Below, in pieces: positions 7,040 through 15,279 of a stretch of DNA of 31,775 bases. Within the stretch, counting starts at the first letter, position 1. Each line of letters begins with the position of its first letter. The stretch spans positions 1-31,775 of the forward strand of contig JBBAAG010000032.1 in NCBI GenBank assembly GCA_041658405.1, read 5' to 3'. A program made the position numbers and the translations under genes. The notes under the pieces were generated by a model. The model did not search any database. It saw only the letters and a program-made list of their open reading frames with translations, and had not been told where the DNA came from. Origin of the DNA: Elusimicrobiota bacterium (GTDB lineage: Bacteria; Elusimicrobiota; UBA5214; JBBAAG01).

Positions 7040-7828
7040 ATGCCGGTAGTTGTTGGTATTGAAGTAAGGAAGAATAAGGAAAAGGTGTTGGCGGACTGCG
7101 GGAATCTTGATCTCAAGCTCGGACAGAAGATTATTATTGAAACCGAGAACGGATACGAGGTTGGTACTGTGTGTGACCGTGAACGTATCGTTGAGAAAAC
7201 CGATAAAAGTATTAGTAAAATATTGCGCCCGTTCGGGAAAGATGATTATGCCAGGTTAGCGGATAACGAAACGAAGGTGCAGGAAGCGATGAGTATCGTC
7301 GTGCGTAAAATTCAGGATTATGAACTTGCGATGAAGTTAACCTGCCTGGATTTTACGTTTGACCGTAAAAAGTTGTTTATATACTACACTGCAGATACCC
7401 GCGTGGATTTCCGTGAACTCATAAAAGATCTCGGGCATATACTTAAAACCAGGATACAGATGGTGCAGATCGGTGTTCGTGATGAAGCGCAAATACTTGG
7501 AGGGATCGGGCATTGCGGGCGTGTATTGTGCTGCTGCGAGTTTTTGAAGGAGTTCAAGCCGTGTACCATAGAAATGGCGAAGGAACAGGATATTCCCATC
7601 AATGTCGCTAAACTTTCCGGTGTGTGCGGACGGTTAATGTGCTGCTTGGGGTATGAGCATCAGATATATAAGGAGCTTAAGGAGAGTATGCCGAGGATTG
7701 GTGATACCGTAAGGACAAATGAAGGTAAAGGTAAAGTCGTTGCCGCAATTATTCTCACCGGTGAAGTTGTGGTGGAGTACGAGAATAATGAAAAGAAAAA
7801 AGTTAAGGTTCAGGATCTAAAAAAATAG
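7040..7828 (+). CDS. ricT: PSP1-domain protein, RicT/YaaT family
   Basis: 262 residues, matching the usual length of the family. The PSP1 core is recognised by the cysteine-rich centre: GHCGRVLCCCEFL followed by CGRLMCCLGYEH. In Bacillus these cysteines help the RicT-RicA-RicF complex carry iron-sulfur clusters and modulate RNase Y activity and development. RicA (YmcA) and RicF (YlbF) are not in this window, so whether the same complex exists is unknown. The C-terminal tail (about 215-262) looks like a small beta-barrel with a GDTVRTNEGKGKV stretch. GGGG at 7024-7027 precedes the ATG by 12 bases. The stop codon directly abuts the metG start. Confidence 0.92.
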   Translation: MPVVVGIEVRKNKEKVLADCGNLDLKLGQKIIIETENGYEVGTVCDRERIVEKTDKSISKILRPFGKDDYARLADNETKVQEAMSIVVRKIQDYELAMKLTCLDFTFDRKKLFIYYTADTRVDFRELIKDLGHILKTRIQMVQIGVRDEAQILGGIGHCGRVLCCCEFLKEFKPCTIEMAKEQDIPINVAKLSGVCGRLMCCLGYEHQIYKELKESMPRIGDTVRTNEGKGKVVAAIILTGEVVVEYENNEKKKVKVQDLKK

Positions 7829-9388
7829 ATGAGTAAAACATTTTATATTACCACTCCGATTTATTATATCAACGCTGAACCGCATCTTGGGCATTCATAC
7901 ACAACTTTAGCTGCGGATATTATTGCGCGGTACCGCCGTCAACGCGGGGAGAAAGTGTATTTTTTAACCGGTACCGATGAGCATGGAGAGAAAGTTGCCA
8001 GTGTTGCGCTGGAAAATGGTGTTGAGCCTCAGGTATGGGCGGACCGTATCGTTGATAAGTATAAAGCGTTATGGAAATTATTGAATATTACAAATGACGG
8101 GTTTATACGTACTACTGATAAACAGCATGTTGAGGTTGTACAAAAGATATTTGCAAAGTTAAAACAGGAAAAGTGGGTGTATAAGAGCGAGTATACAGGA
8201 ATGTACTGCGTTCCCTGTGAAACGTTCTGGACTGAGACAGAGTTAGGGGAAGTTGATACCAAAGGGAAACATGTGTGCCCTGACTGCGGGCGCGGGATTG
8301 AGAAGTTATCCGAAGAAAGTTATTTTTTTAAATTGTCCGCGTTTAAGGAACAGTTGTTGTCATATTATGCTGAGAATCCCGGGTTTCTCCAGCCGTCATA
8401 CCGCGCGAGTGAGATAAAAAATTTTGTTGAGGGTGTCGGAACAACGGAGCCGTTACGCGATCTGTCGGTATCACGGACAAAAGTTAAGTGGGGTATACCC
8501 GTGGAAGATGATCCTGCGCATACGGTGTATGTATGGTTTGACGCGTTGATAAATTATATCACTGCTGCGGGGTATGGTGAATCTGATGGGCGGTTTGAAA
8601 CTTTATGGCCTGCTGATTTGCATCTTGTGGGTAAGGAAATATTCAGGTTTCACTCGGTTATCTGGCCGGGAGTGCTTAAGGCACTGGGGTTGCCTTTACC
8701 AAAGAAGGTTTATGCTCACGGGTGGTGGACATCAGAAGGTGAAAAAATGTCGAAGTCAAAACATAATTTTGTTAATCCCGAAGATATTGTTAAACAGTAT
8801 AGTGTTGATGCGTACCGGTACTTTATCTTCAGGGAGATACCGTTTGGAGCGGATGGCGATTTTTCTAGGAAGCATCTTCATGAACGGTATAACAGCGATC
8901 TCGCTAATGATCTTGGTAACCTTGTCAGCCGGACGTTGACTATGATAGAAAAGTATTATGATAAAAAAGTCCCTGCTCCCTGCGGGATACAAGATAATGA
9001 GTTGAGTGCTAAGGTAAAACAAATGGAGGCTAGGGTTGCGGAAGCATATGAAAATGTTGACCTTCAGCACGTGCTTGTGCTTATATGGGAACTTATCACG
9101 GGAGCTAATAAGTATATAGAATCTACAGCACCGTGGAAGTTGGCAAAGGAAAGTGACCCTAAACTTAATACCGTACTTTATAATTTAGCGGAAACTTTGC
9201 GTGTGGTGAGTTTGTACCTGGCACCGTTTATGCCGGGGGCTTCTAAAGATATTGAAGTACAGCTTGGGTTGAAGAGTGATAGGGTAAAGTTGTCCTGGAA
9301 GGAAGCTGTTAAATGGGGTAAACTTATACCAGGGACTATGGTTTCTAAACTTCCGCCGATGTTTCCCAGGAAAAAGGATGGGGAGTAA
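7829..9388 (+). CDS. metG: Methionyl-tRNA synthetase
   Basis: 519 residues. It charges tRNA-Met with methionine using ATP. The class I signature appears as PHLGHSYT (the HIGH equivalent) near residue 20 and EKMSKSKHN (KMSKS) near residue 310. Between them is a zinc-type knuckle with CVPCETFW and CPDCGRG, so two CxxC pairs. The helical anticodon-binding domain follows. The protein stops without the C-terminal EMAP/Trbp111-like tRNA-binding domain found in longer enzymes. It begins immediately after the ricT stop (TAG-ATG), in keeping with the Bacillus-like order. Confidence 0.97.
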   Translation: MSKTFYITTPIYYINAEPHLGHSYTTLAADIIARYRRQRGEKVYFLTGTDEHGEKVASVALENGVEPQVWADRIVDKYKALWKLLNITNDGFIRTTDKQHVEVVQKIFAKLKQEKWVYKSEYTGMYCVPCETFWTETELGEVDTKGKHVCPDCGRGIEKLSEESYFFKLSAFKEQLLSYYAENPGFLQPSYRASEIKNFVEGVGTTEPLRDLSVSRTKVKWGIPVEDDPAHTVYVWFDALINYITAAGYGESDGRFETLWPADLHLVGKEIFRFHSVIWPGVLKALGLPLPKKVYAHGWWTSEGEKMSKSKHNFVNPEDIVKQYSVDAYRYFIFREIPFGADGDFSRKHLHERYNSDLANDLGNLVSRTLTMIEKYYDKKVPAPCGIQDNELSAKVKQMEARVAEAYENVDLQHVLVLIWELITGANKYIESTAPWKLAKESDPKLNTVLYNLAETLRVVSLYLAPFMPGASKDIEVQLGLKSDRVKLSWKEAVKWGKLIPGTMVSKLPPMFPRKKDGE

Positions 9389-9397
9389 TTAATTACT

Positions 9398-11434
9398 GTG
9401 CAGAATAATATATTTAAACGATTAGTATTAACGGCACTGTTTTGTGTAGTGTTTGGATTAAACATTCAAAATGTTAAGGCTGAAGAAACAACGTTTTTTA
9501 TTACGTTAATATGGTACGTAACACCCGGGGAAGCTAAGCTGGTCGATGAGTATACTAGCCTCATGAAAATTGTTAAGGCTAACAAAACAATTAAGTTGTG
9601 CCTAAGTATTTCACCGCAGGTGTATAATTCATGGAAAACCGGGGCGCCGGAATTATGGAAAAGTATAAGAGCTTTACATACAGAAAACCGGGTAAGCGTA
9701 GTGTTTAATACTATGAACGAAGTTGTGATGCCGGTGTTTGTGAATTATGATCTTTTATATGGTAATACCACTGATGATGCGGTACTGCCGAGGATGGAGT
9801 TTTCGTATCAGCAGGATGTTATGGACCAGATAGTTCGCGGGTGGCAGGTGTATAGCGCAGAGTTTAATGCGTATCCAGATGGTATAGTACCGGCTTACGG
9901 GGCGGTTAGCCCTCAGGTGGTTGAATTATTAGGTTCTGTCGGGGCAAAATGGACTGCCGCGCCGGTAAGTGTTCTTGGGCAGATGGGGTATTTCCCTGTG
10001 GTTAATTACAAATTCCAGGAACGTAAAATTGCGGTGTTTATCCGGGAGAATGAACTGTCAAAAATGATTGAGTTGCCGGATATACTGATGAACCCGTCTG
10101 AGATTGTTAAAACGTTTTGGAAGAGAGTGGAAGAATATAAACGCCAGGGAGATATACCCGGTGTAACAGTAATCGTTACGGGTGAAAAGTTTTGGGCGAT
10201 ACAAAAGGATTATTTTACAGAATTTTTGGGAACACTTTTTTCGTCGTTTAATCAGTACCAGCAGGTAGTAATGATGTTGCCGTCTGAAGTAATGGCACGC
10301 GGGTACTTTTTGCCGGCAATTAATGCGTTTACTCCGGCAACATGGTTGGATCAGGGATGGAACGCGTGGTTCGGTACAAGATGGCAGCATACAGGCTGGG
10401 TGGCGCTTGCGCAGGTACGGAAAATGGTGGATACTTATAAAAACAGCGGGCGTGCGGAAATCACTGCGTTAGACCGCGCTACGGAAGAAATTTATAGGGC
10501 TGAAGATGGCAGCGTATTTATTGCGTTAGGGCAGGAGTTTGACCAGGAACGCGTAAAGGTTGCGGATATGAAGTTACGCCAGGGGTTGACTAATGTTTAT
10601 CGTGCGATGGGTAATAAAATACCGGCGGAGTTAAAACAGCCGCTGGGAGAAACCCTGCAGAATACTGTTACACAGCAACAGCAGCAGCCGGGGATTGTAC
10701 AGGATACTGCGCCTGTGGTATCACCTGAAATTATGGATACTGTTGTTAATAAGGGTTCCGGGTATTTTGACCTTATGGATAGTATAGGTGATGATTACGG
10801 TGACGGGAATTATGTGTATCCTGCGATAACAGTTTTAGAAAAAGGGGTGTATGACCTCCAGAAATTTAGTTGCCGTTATGACGAACAGAGTATTGAGTTC
10901 CGTATTAATACCTCCGGAGGGTTGACACAGGAACAGAGAAGTTATGTCGGGATACATTGTTATATTGATATGAATAACCGTCAAGGCGCGGGGTTGATAC
11001 CGTTATTAAGCGGATTAAACGCGTATGCAAGGCCGGATAACGCGTGGGAGTTTTGCGTTAATATACATGGTAAAGCTGCAAAGGTGTTCCAGTCAGGGGT
11101 TAGTAATTATAAAATGCTGGGAGTTTATGACGTTAATGTTTCAACTTCGGAGACAGGGTGTGAGTATCACGTTTTGATCCCGAAAAAGGTTTTACGCGGG
11201 ACACCGGAACGGTGGAGGTATCTTGTGTTATCCACAGCGGTTAGTCCTGATGGGGCGTTTATGAAGATAAGCCAGCAGGCATCTGCTACAACTGCCGGTG
11301 GGGCGTCGGTTGGGACAACAATCGCGCCGGTAGTGTTTGATGTTATCCCGCCTGTCGGGAAAAGTCAGAAGTTGATGATTGAACAATATAAAACTGGTAG
11401 GTTTGCGGAATTTCCGTTTGTTGAAATAAAATAA
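9398..11434 (+). CDS. Exported GH57-like protein with glucodextranase-type C-domain, probably lacking normal catalysis
   Basis: 678 residues, GTG start (GGGAG at 9381-9385). Residues 1-28 are a signal peptide ending VKA. Residues about 30-350 resemble the beta/alpha barrel of GH57 enzymes: GIVPAYGAVSPQVVELL at 162-178 and GAKWTAAPV at 182-190 match the family stretches usually read as WPSEGSVS and WVATDE. Here Glu is Tyr (Y167) and the Asp-Glu pair is missing, so a binding or altered role is likely. A Gln/Pro-rich linker (about 425-450) leads to a C-terminal domain from 461 (DSIGDDYGDG, then YVYPAI and DLQKF) typical of the glucodextranase C-terminal/DOMON-like fold. It acts outside the cytoplasmic membrane. 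Its neighbours are metG and a membrane-anchored protein. Confidence 0.75.
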   Translation: MQNNIFKRLVLTALFCVVFGLNIQNVKAEETTFFITLIWYVTPGEAKLVDEYTSLMKIVKANKTIKLCLSISPQVYNSWKTGAPELWKSIRALHTENRVSVVFNTMNEVVMPVFVNYDLLYGNTTDDAVLPRMEFSYQQDVMDQIVRGWQVYSAEFNAYPDGIVPAYGAVSPQVVELLGSVGAKWTAAPVSVLGQMGYFPVVNYKFQERKIAVFIRENELSKMIELPDILMNPSEIVKTFWKRVEEYKRQGDIPGVTVIVTGEKFWAIQKDYFTEFLGTLFSSFNQYQQVVMMLPSEVMARGYFLPAINAFTPATWLDQGWNAWFGTRWQHTGWVALAQVRKMVDTYKNSGRAEITALDRATEEIYRAEDGSVFIALGQEFDQERVKVADMKLRQGLTNVYRAMGNKIPAELKQPLGETLQNTVTQQQQQPGIVQDTAPVVSPEIMDTVVNKGSGYFDLMDSIGDDYGDGNYVYPAITVLEKGVYDLQKFSCRYDEQSIEFRINTSGGLTQEQRSYVGIHCYIDMNNRQGAGLIPLLSGLNAYARPDNAWEFCVNIHGKAAKVFQSGVSNYKMLGVYDVNVSTSETGCEYHVLIPKKVLRGTPERWRYLVLSTAVSPDGAFMKISQQASATTAGGASVGTTIAPVVFDVIPPVGKSQKLMIEQYKTGRFAEFPFVEIK

Positions 11435-11466
11435 TTTTAGTTAAATTTAAGGAGTACCGGACATTT

Positions 11467-12132
11467 ATGGTTGAAAAAAGTGGTGGGAATAAGATAATTA
11501 AAACCCTGATTATAATCGCTGCAGTTGCTGCGGTTCTTATCGGCGGATGGTTTTTTGTGAGTACTGTTTTACTGAAAAATAACGGTAACGGTGATGCATT
11601 GCCAAAGGGTAAGATTACCGGGAAACTTGTTACAACCGCTGCGGGTGTTGTCTACCAAAATACTGAGTTTAACTACGCGTTCACTCTGCCGTTGAGAAAT
11701 ACAGGGTGGGTTATAGATATTGAAAATCTACCTGCAACGGATACCGGTAGCGGGGAGTATGTCACGATTTTGAAATCAAAGGATTTTGTGCCTAATGAAA
11801 AAGACGGGGTTATCACAGGAGTAAAAAATGGTGTTCAGATGGTAGTACTGATCACTGACCCGGCACCTGTGGAATTAAGAACGTTACTGGAATTACAAAA
11901 GTATTGGAAGCTTGGGCGCGGGGAACATTTTGCTAAGTCAGAGGTTGTTAAAGAACTTACAGGAAAAAAGTTTATTATACATACGCTCGGGGATTTTACG
12001 GATTGTAAGCTTATGGATGCGCATACTATCACAGGGAATGCTATTTACGATATTTCGTTCGTCTCAGCGGAGATTGCGGGGGCTGAGTTACAATTCGAAG
12101 AAATACTTAGGTCGTTGAAGTTCGGGAAGTAA
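11467..12132 (+). CDS. Membrane-anchored extracytoplasmic protein of unknown function
   Basis: 221 residues. One hydrophobic segment at about 11-36 follows a short basic N-terminus, so the protein is an N-in, C-out anchor or has an uncleaved signal. The outer part (about 55-221) begins with YQNTEFNYAFTLPL, a pattern of small beta domains of the PsbP/DUF1795 type, and ends EEILRSLKFGK, also typical of that fold (final helix before the stop). That fold assignment is tentative. AAGGAG lies 12 bases before the ATG. The gene is 32 bases after the GH57-like gene and 27 bases before the copper ATPase, so the three are likely co-transcribed. Confidence 0.8.
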   Translation: MVEKSGGNKIIKTLIIIAAVAAVLIGGWFFVSTVLLKNNGNGDALPKGKITGKLVTTAAGVVYQNTEFNYAFTLPLRNTGWVIDIENLPATDTGSGEYVTILKSKDFVPNEKDGVITGVKNGVQMVVLITDPAPVELRTLLELQKYWKLGRGEHFAKSEVVKELTGKKFIIHTLGDFTDCKLMDAHTITGNAIYDISFVSAEIAGAELQFEEILRSLKFGK

Positions 12133-12159
12133 GATTTTTAATAATTAATTAATGTTTTT

Positions 12160-14439
12160 ATGCCAAAAAAAGTTATCTTTTCTATAACCGGTATGCATTG
12201 CGCGTCCTGCGCAATGAATGCGGAGAATGCGTTGAAACAAACCCATGGCGTGGTATCCGCTGCGGTAAATATTGCTAATGAAAAAGCGGCGGTGGAGTAT
12301 GAACCCCTAAGTGTTACCCTTGAGCAGCTGTATAATGTGATAAACGGTATCGGGTACAAAGCTGTACCTGCGGGTGAAGATGGTAGCGGCCCTGAGGTTT
12401 ATGCGTATGATAATATCAGGAAACAAGCGTGGGAATGGCGGAGTTCATTCCTATGGGCGTTATTATTTTGTACACCCCTGTTGTATCTTTCAATGGGGCA
12501 GCATATAGGGTTGCCGGTGGTAGTGCATAATAATTTTAAGAATGCGTTACTGCAGTTATTACTTTCCACCCCTGTGTTGATATTAGGCCGCGGGTTTTAT
12601 GTCCGCGGGATCGCGGCAGTGATAAAATCGCGCCGTGCTAATATGGATACACTGATAGCAACGGGGACCGGGACGGCGTATGTGTATAGCGTTATTATTA
12701 CACTATTAATACTTCTCAAAACTCCGGGGTTTACTGCTCATATGGTGTACTATGAAACCGCAGCTGTGTTAGTAATGTTTATGATGCTCGGGAAGTGGTT
12801 GGAGTCAGCAGCAAAAACTCGGGCGTCGGGTGCTATCGAAAAACTTGTGAAGTTACAGCCGGAGACTGTTATTATTGAAGATAAAGATAACGGAGAAAAG
12901 GTTGTGGGTATCAATTTGGTACAACCGGGTGATGTTGTGGTATTAAAACCCGGGACACGTGTGCCGGTTGATGGTAAGGTTATTGCCGGTATGTCTGCAG
13001 TTGATGAGTCTGTGATCACAGGGGAAAGTGTTCCTGTAGACAAACGCCCGGGAGATAGGGTTGTAAGCGGTACATTCAACAAAAACGGTATACTAAAATT
13101 TGTTGCGGAGGTTGTGGGAGAAAAAACGGTACTCCGTCAGATTGTTAAGCTAGTGGAGAACGCGCAGATGACAAAAGCGCCGGTACAGCGTGTGGCGGAT
13201 ACTGTATCGTCATACTTTGTGCCGGGTGTAATTATTATTGCGGTACTTACATTTATATTGTGGATGGCACTTACACAGGACGCTGTAAGAGCGTTCACCG
13301 CGATGGTTACCGTGATGGTGGTTGCGTGCCCGTGTGCATTGGGGCTTGCAACACCTGCAGCGGTGATGGTTGCGACGGGTGTTGCTGCACAAAATGGTAT
13401 TCTCATTAAATCAGCGGATGCTATACAGATGCTGGACGAAGTTGATACCGTGGTGTTCGATAAAACAGGAACTCTTACCACCGGGGAAATGAGTGTTGAA
13501 AAAGTTATACCCGCATTGGAGTGGAGTGAAGATGAACTTCTTAGGTTCGCGGTTTCATTAGAGAAGTTGTCGGAACATCCGGTTGCCGGGGCAGTAGTGA
13601 AGTATGCGGTAACTAATCATTTGCTTGACAATGGTAAGGGTGAGGGGTCTGCTTCAGATTTTGTTAATCATGAAGGTGAAGGCGTAAAGGGTGTTGTCCA
13701 AAACAGGGTGGTTGTGGTTGGGAAAAAAGGTTTTCTTAGTAAAGTTGGTGTGAGTGAAGTTAATATCGCGACAATAATAACTTCAGCGGCACAGAATGCG
13801 GTCTCACAAGGGAAAAGTGTTGTTTGGATTGGGGTGGATAGTATTATCGCGGGGATAGTTATTGTAGGGGATAAGGTTAAGCCCGGAGGACGGGATGTTG
13901 TTGAACGTATTACTAAAACAGGGAAAGAAGTGTATATGCTTACCGGTGATAATCCTCGTGCTGCTGAAGAAGTCGGGAAGTTGGTTAATATAAAAATGGG
14001 TAATATTATTGCTGATGTCCTGCCTAAGGATAAAGCTGCTCAAGTTGAGAAGTTAATGTTAAATAAACGTAAGGTAGCGATGGTAGGGGATGGTATAAAT
14101 GATGCTCCGGTATTAGCAATAGCGGATGTTGGTATCGCTATAGGGACAGGGACGGATATCGCGGTGGAGTCCGCGGATGTTGTATTGATGAGTGATAATA
14201 TTGGGGCGGTGAGTACTGCGTTGAGTATCGGGTATCATGCTATGGTGAAAATAAAACAAAATATTGCGTGGGCGTTTGCGTACAACATTTTACTGATACC
14301 TCTGGCAGCCGGGGGGTATTATTTACTTACCGGTGTGCAGTTTGAGCCTATGCTTGCGGGGTTTGCTATGGCAATGAGTTCGGTATCTGTTGTAACCAAC
14401 TCACTTGCGTTGTATTTAGTAGATTATAATGCAGGATAA
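12160..14439 (+). CDS. copA: Copper-transporting P1B-type ATPase
   Basis: 759 residues. One N-terminal heavy-metal domain carries GMHCASC at 11-17. The membrane CPC motif is C390-P391-C392 in VACPCALGLATP, the mark of Cu(I)/Ag(I) exporters. The phosphorylated Asp is D434 in DKTGT, SEHPVAGAV holds the HP motif, and GDGIND is at 643-648. TGES is present in the actuator domain (VITGESVPV). The family exports Cu(I) from the cytosol using ATP. No copper sensor (CsoR, CueR) or CopZ is in the window. There is no clear Shine-Dalgarno before the ATG, and an out-of-frame ATG lies eight bases upstream. The last ATPase codon is six bases before the next gene. Confidence 0.95.
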   Translation: MPKKVIFSITGMHCASCAMNAENALKQTHGVVSAAVNIANEKAAVEYEPLSVTLEQLYNVINGIGYKAVPAGEDGSGPEVYAYDNIRKQAWEWRSSFLWALLFCTPLLYLSMGQHIGLPVVVHNNFKNALLQLLLSTPVLILGRGFYVRGIAAVIKSRRANMDTLIATGTGTAYVYSVIITLLILLKTPGFTAHMVYYETAAVLVMFMMLGKWLESAAKTRASGAIEKLVKLQPETVIIEDKDNGEKVVGINLVQPGDVVVLKPGTRVPVDGKVIAGMSAVDESVITGESVPVDKRPGDRVVSGTFNKNGILKFVAEVVGEKTVLRQIVKLVENAQMTKAPVQRVADTVSSYFVPGVIIIAVLTFILWMALTQDAVRAFTAMVTVMVVACPCALGLATPAAVMVATGVAAQNGILIKSADAIQMLDEVDTVVFDKTGTLTTGEMSVEKVIPALEWSEDELLRFAVSLEKLSEHPVAGAVVKYAVTNHLLDNGKGEGSASDFVNHEGEGVKGVVQNRVVVVGKKGFLSKVGVSEVNIATIITSAAQNAVSQGKSVVWIGVDSIIAGIVIVGDKVKPGGRDVVERITKTGKEVYMLTGDNPRAAEEVGKLVNIKMGNIIADVLPKDKAAQVEKLMLNKRKVAMVGDGINDAPVLAIADVGIAIGTGTDIAVESADVVLMSDNIGAVSTALSIGYHAMVKIKQNIAWAFAYNILLIPLAAGGYYLLTGVQFEPMLAGFAMAMSSVSVVTNSLALYLVDYNAG

Positions 14440-14445
14440 GGTTGT

Positions 14446-15279
14446 ATGAACAAAAACGTTGTTATCGGGCTTCTTATCATGTTTTTATGTATTCCAAAAG
14501 TATATTCCGGTGATCTGTTGTCATGGCTGATTAATCCGCTGTCACAGTATTCGTTAGCTGTAGGTACGGTTATAGATAAGAAAAACGGGAAAATTGTTGT
14601 TAATATAAAAAAAGTTATCTCAGGGAATGAGTTATCGTCAAGGATTGAAATAAATAGTTCTGTAAGTTCAAGCGTAGAGGGTGTTAATACCGGTGATCAT
14701 ATTGTGGTTTCCCTAGATAAGACAGGTGCGGATTATTCCATAAAATGGGGTATTATGAAAACCAGTACTTCGGAGTATGAGGCATTGCAGGTACTTGAAG
14801 CTCCGTTAGGGCCTGCTGAAACTGCTGCGTTTCAACGGTATATCAACAGCGGGGGTAAGGATAACGATTTTATTTTTTATGAGGATAAAGCGTATCTCAG
14901 AAAATGGGATGGGACAAAAGTACTGCTTTATCCGTCAGGGATTGCTGATGTGGTAGCTGCGCTGCCTGCTAACAGCGCTTCTGTTGTACTTCCGGGGCAA
15001 ACACCCGCAGCAATACCGTTGCCTCAAACAGGGAACGCAGGTTTTCAAAATCAGGGTACTGCGTTCGAAAATGAGAAGAGTGAGGATATCGAACAACAGC
15101 AAATGCAGCCTGTACCCCTGCCTCCGCCGTTGCCAACCCCGGTACAGCAAACACGAGAATTCGCGAAAGTGTCGGGTGGTAAAATGGTAATATCGATTGT
15201 ACTGTTATTGTTATCCATATTATTCGGAGGATTATTTTTATACCTTTGGATGAAAAATGCTAGGGCGCAGTGGAAGTGA
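14446..15279 (+). CDS. Exported protein with C-terminal membrane anchor, unknown function
   Basis: 277 residues. A signal peptide spans about 1-22 (ends VYSGD). A beta-rich region follows (about 35-105, with GTVIDKKNGKIVVNIKKV), then a region with an alpha-helical patch and the tail of a folded domain to about 165, then a long Pro/Gln-rich linker (about 180-238). A single transmembrane helix at about 247-268 is followed by the basic end KNARAQWK, so the body would face outwards. It begins six bases after the copA stop with AAGG close by, so it is probably in the same operon. A role in envelope or metal handling is only suggested by position. Its last 42 bases overlap the convergent sensor gene. 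Confidence 0.8.
   Translation: MNKNVVIGLLIMFLCIPKVYSGDLLSWLINPLSQYSLAVGTVIDKKNGKIVVNIKKVISGNELSSRIEINSSVSSSVEGVNTGDHIVVSLDKTGADYSIKWGIMKTSTSEYEALQVLEAPLGPAETAAFQRYINSGGKDNDFIFYEDKAYLRKWDGTKVLLYPSGIADVVAALPANSASVVLPGQTPAAIPLPQTGNAGFQNQGTAFENEKSEDIEQQQMQPVPLPPPLPTPVQQTREFAKVSGGKMVISIVLLLLSILFGGLFLYLWMKNARAQWK

Noticed and set aside
12750..13481. Minus-strand frames inside copA, rich in Thr, Ser and Ala
   Set aside because: They are low-complexity reverse readings of the ATPase core and have no start site support.
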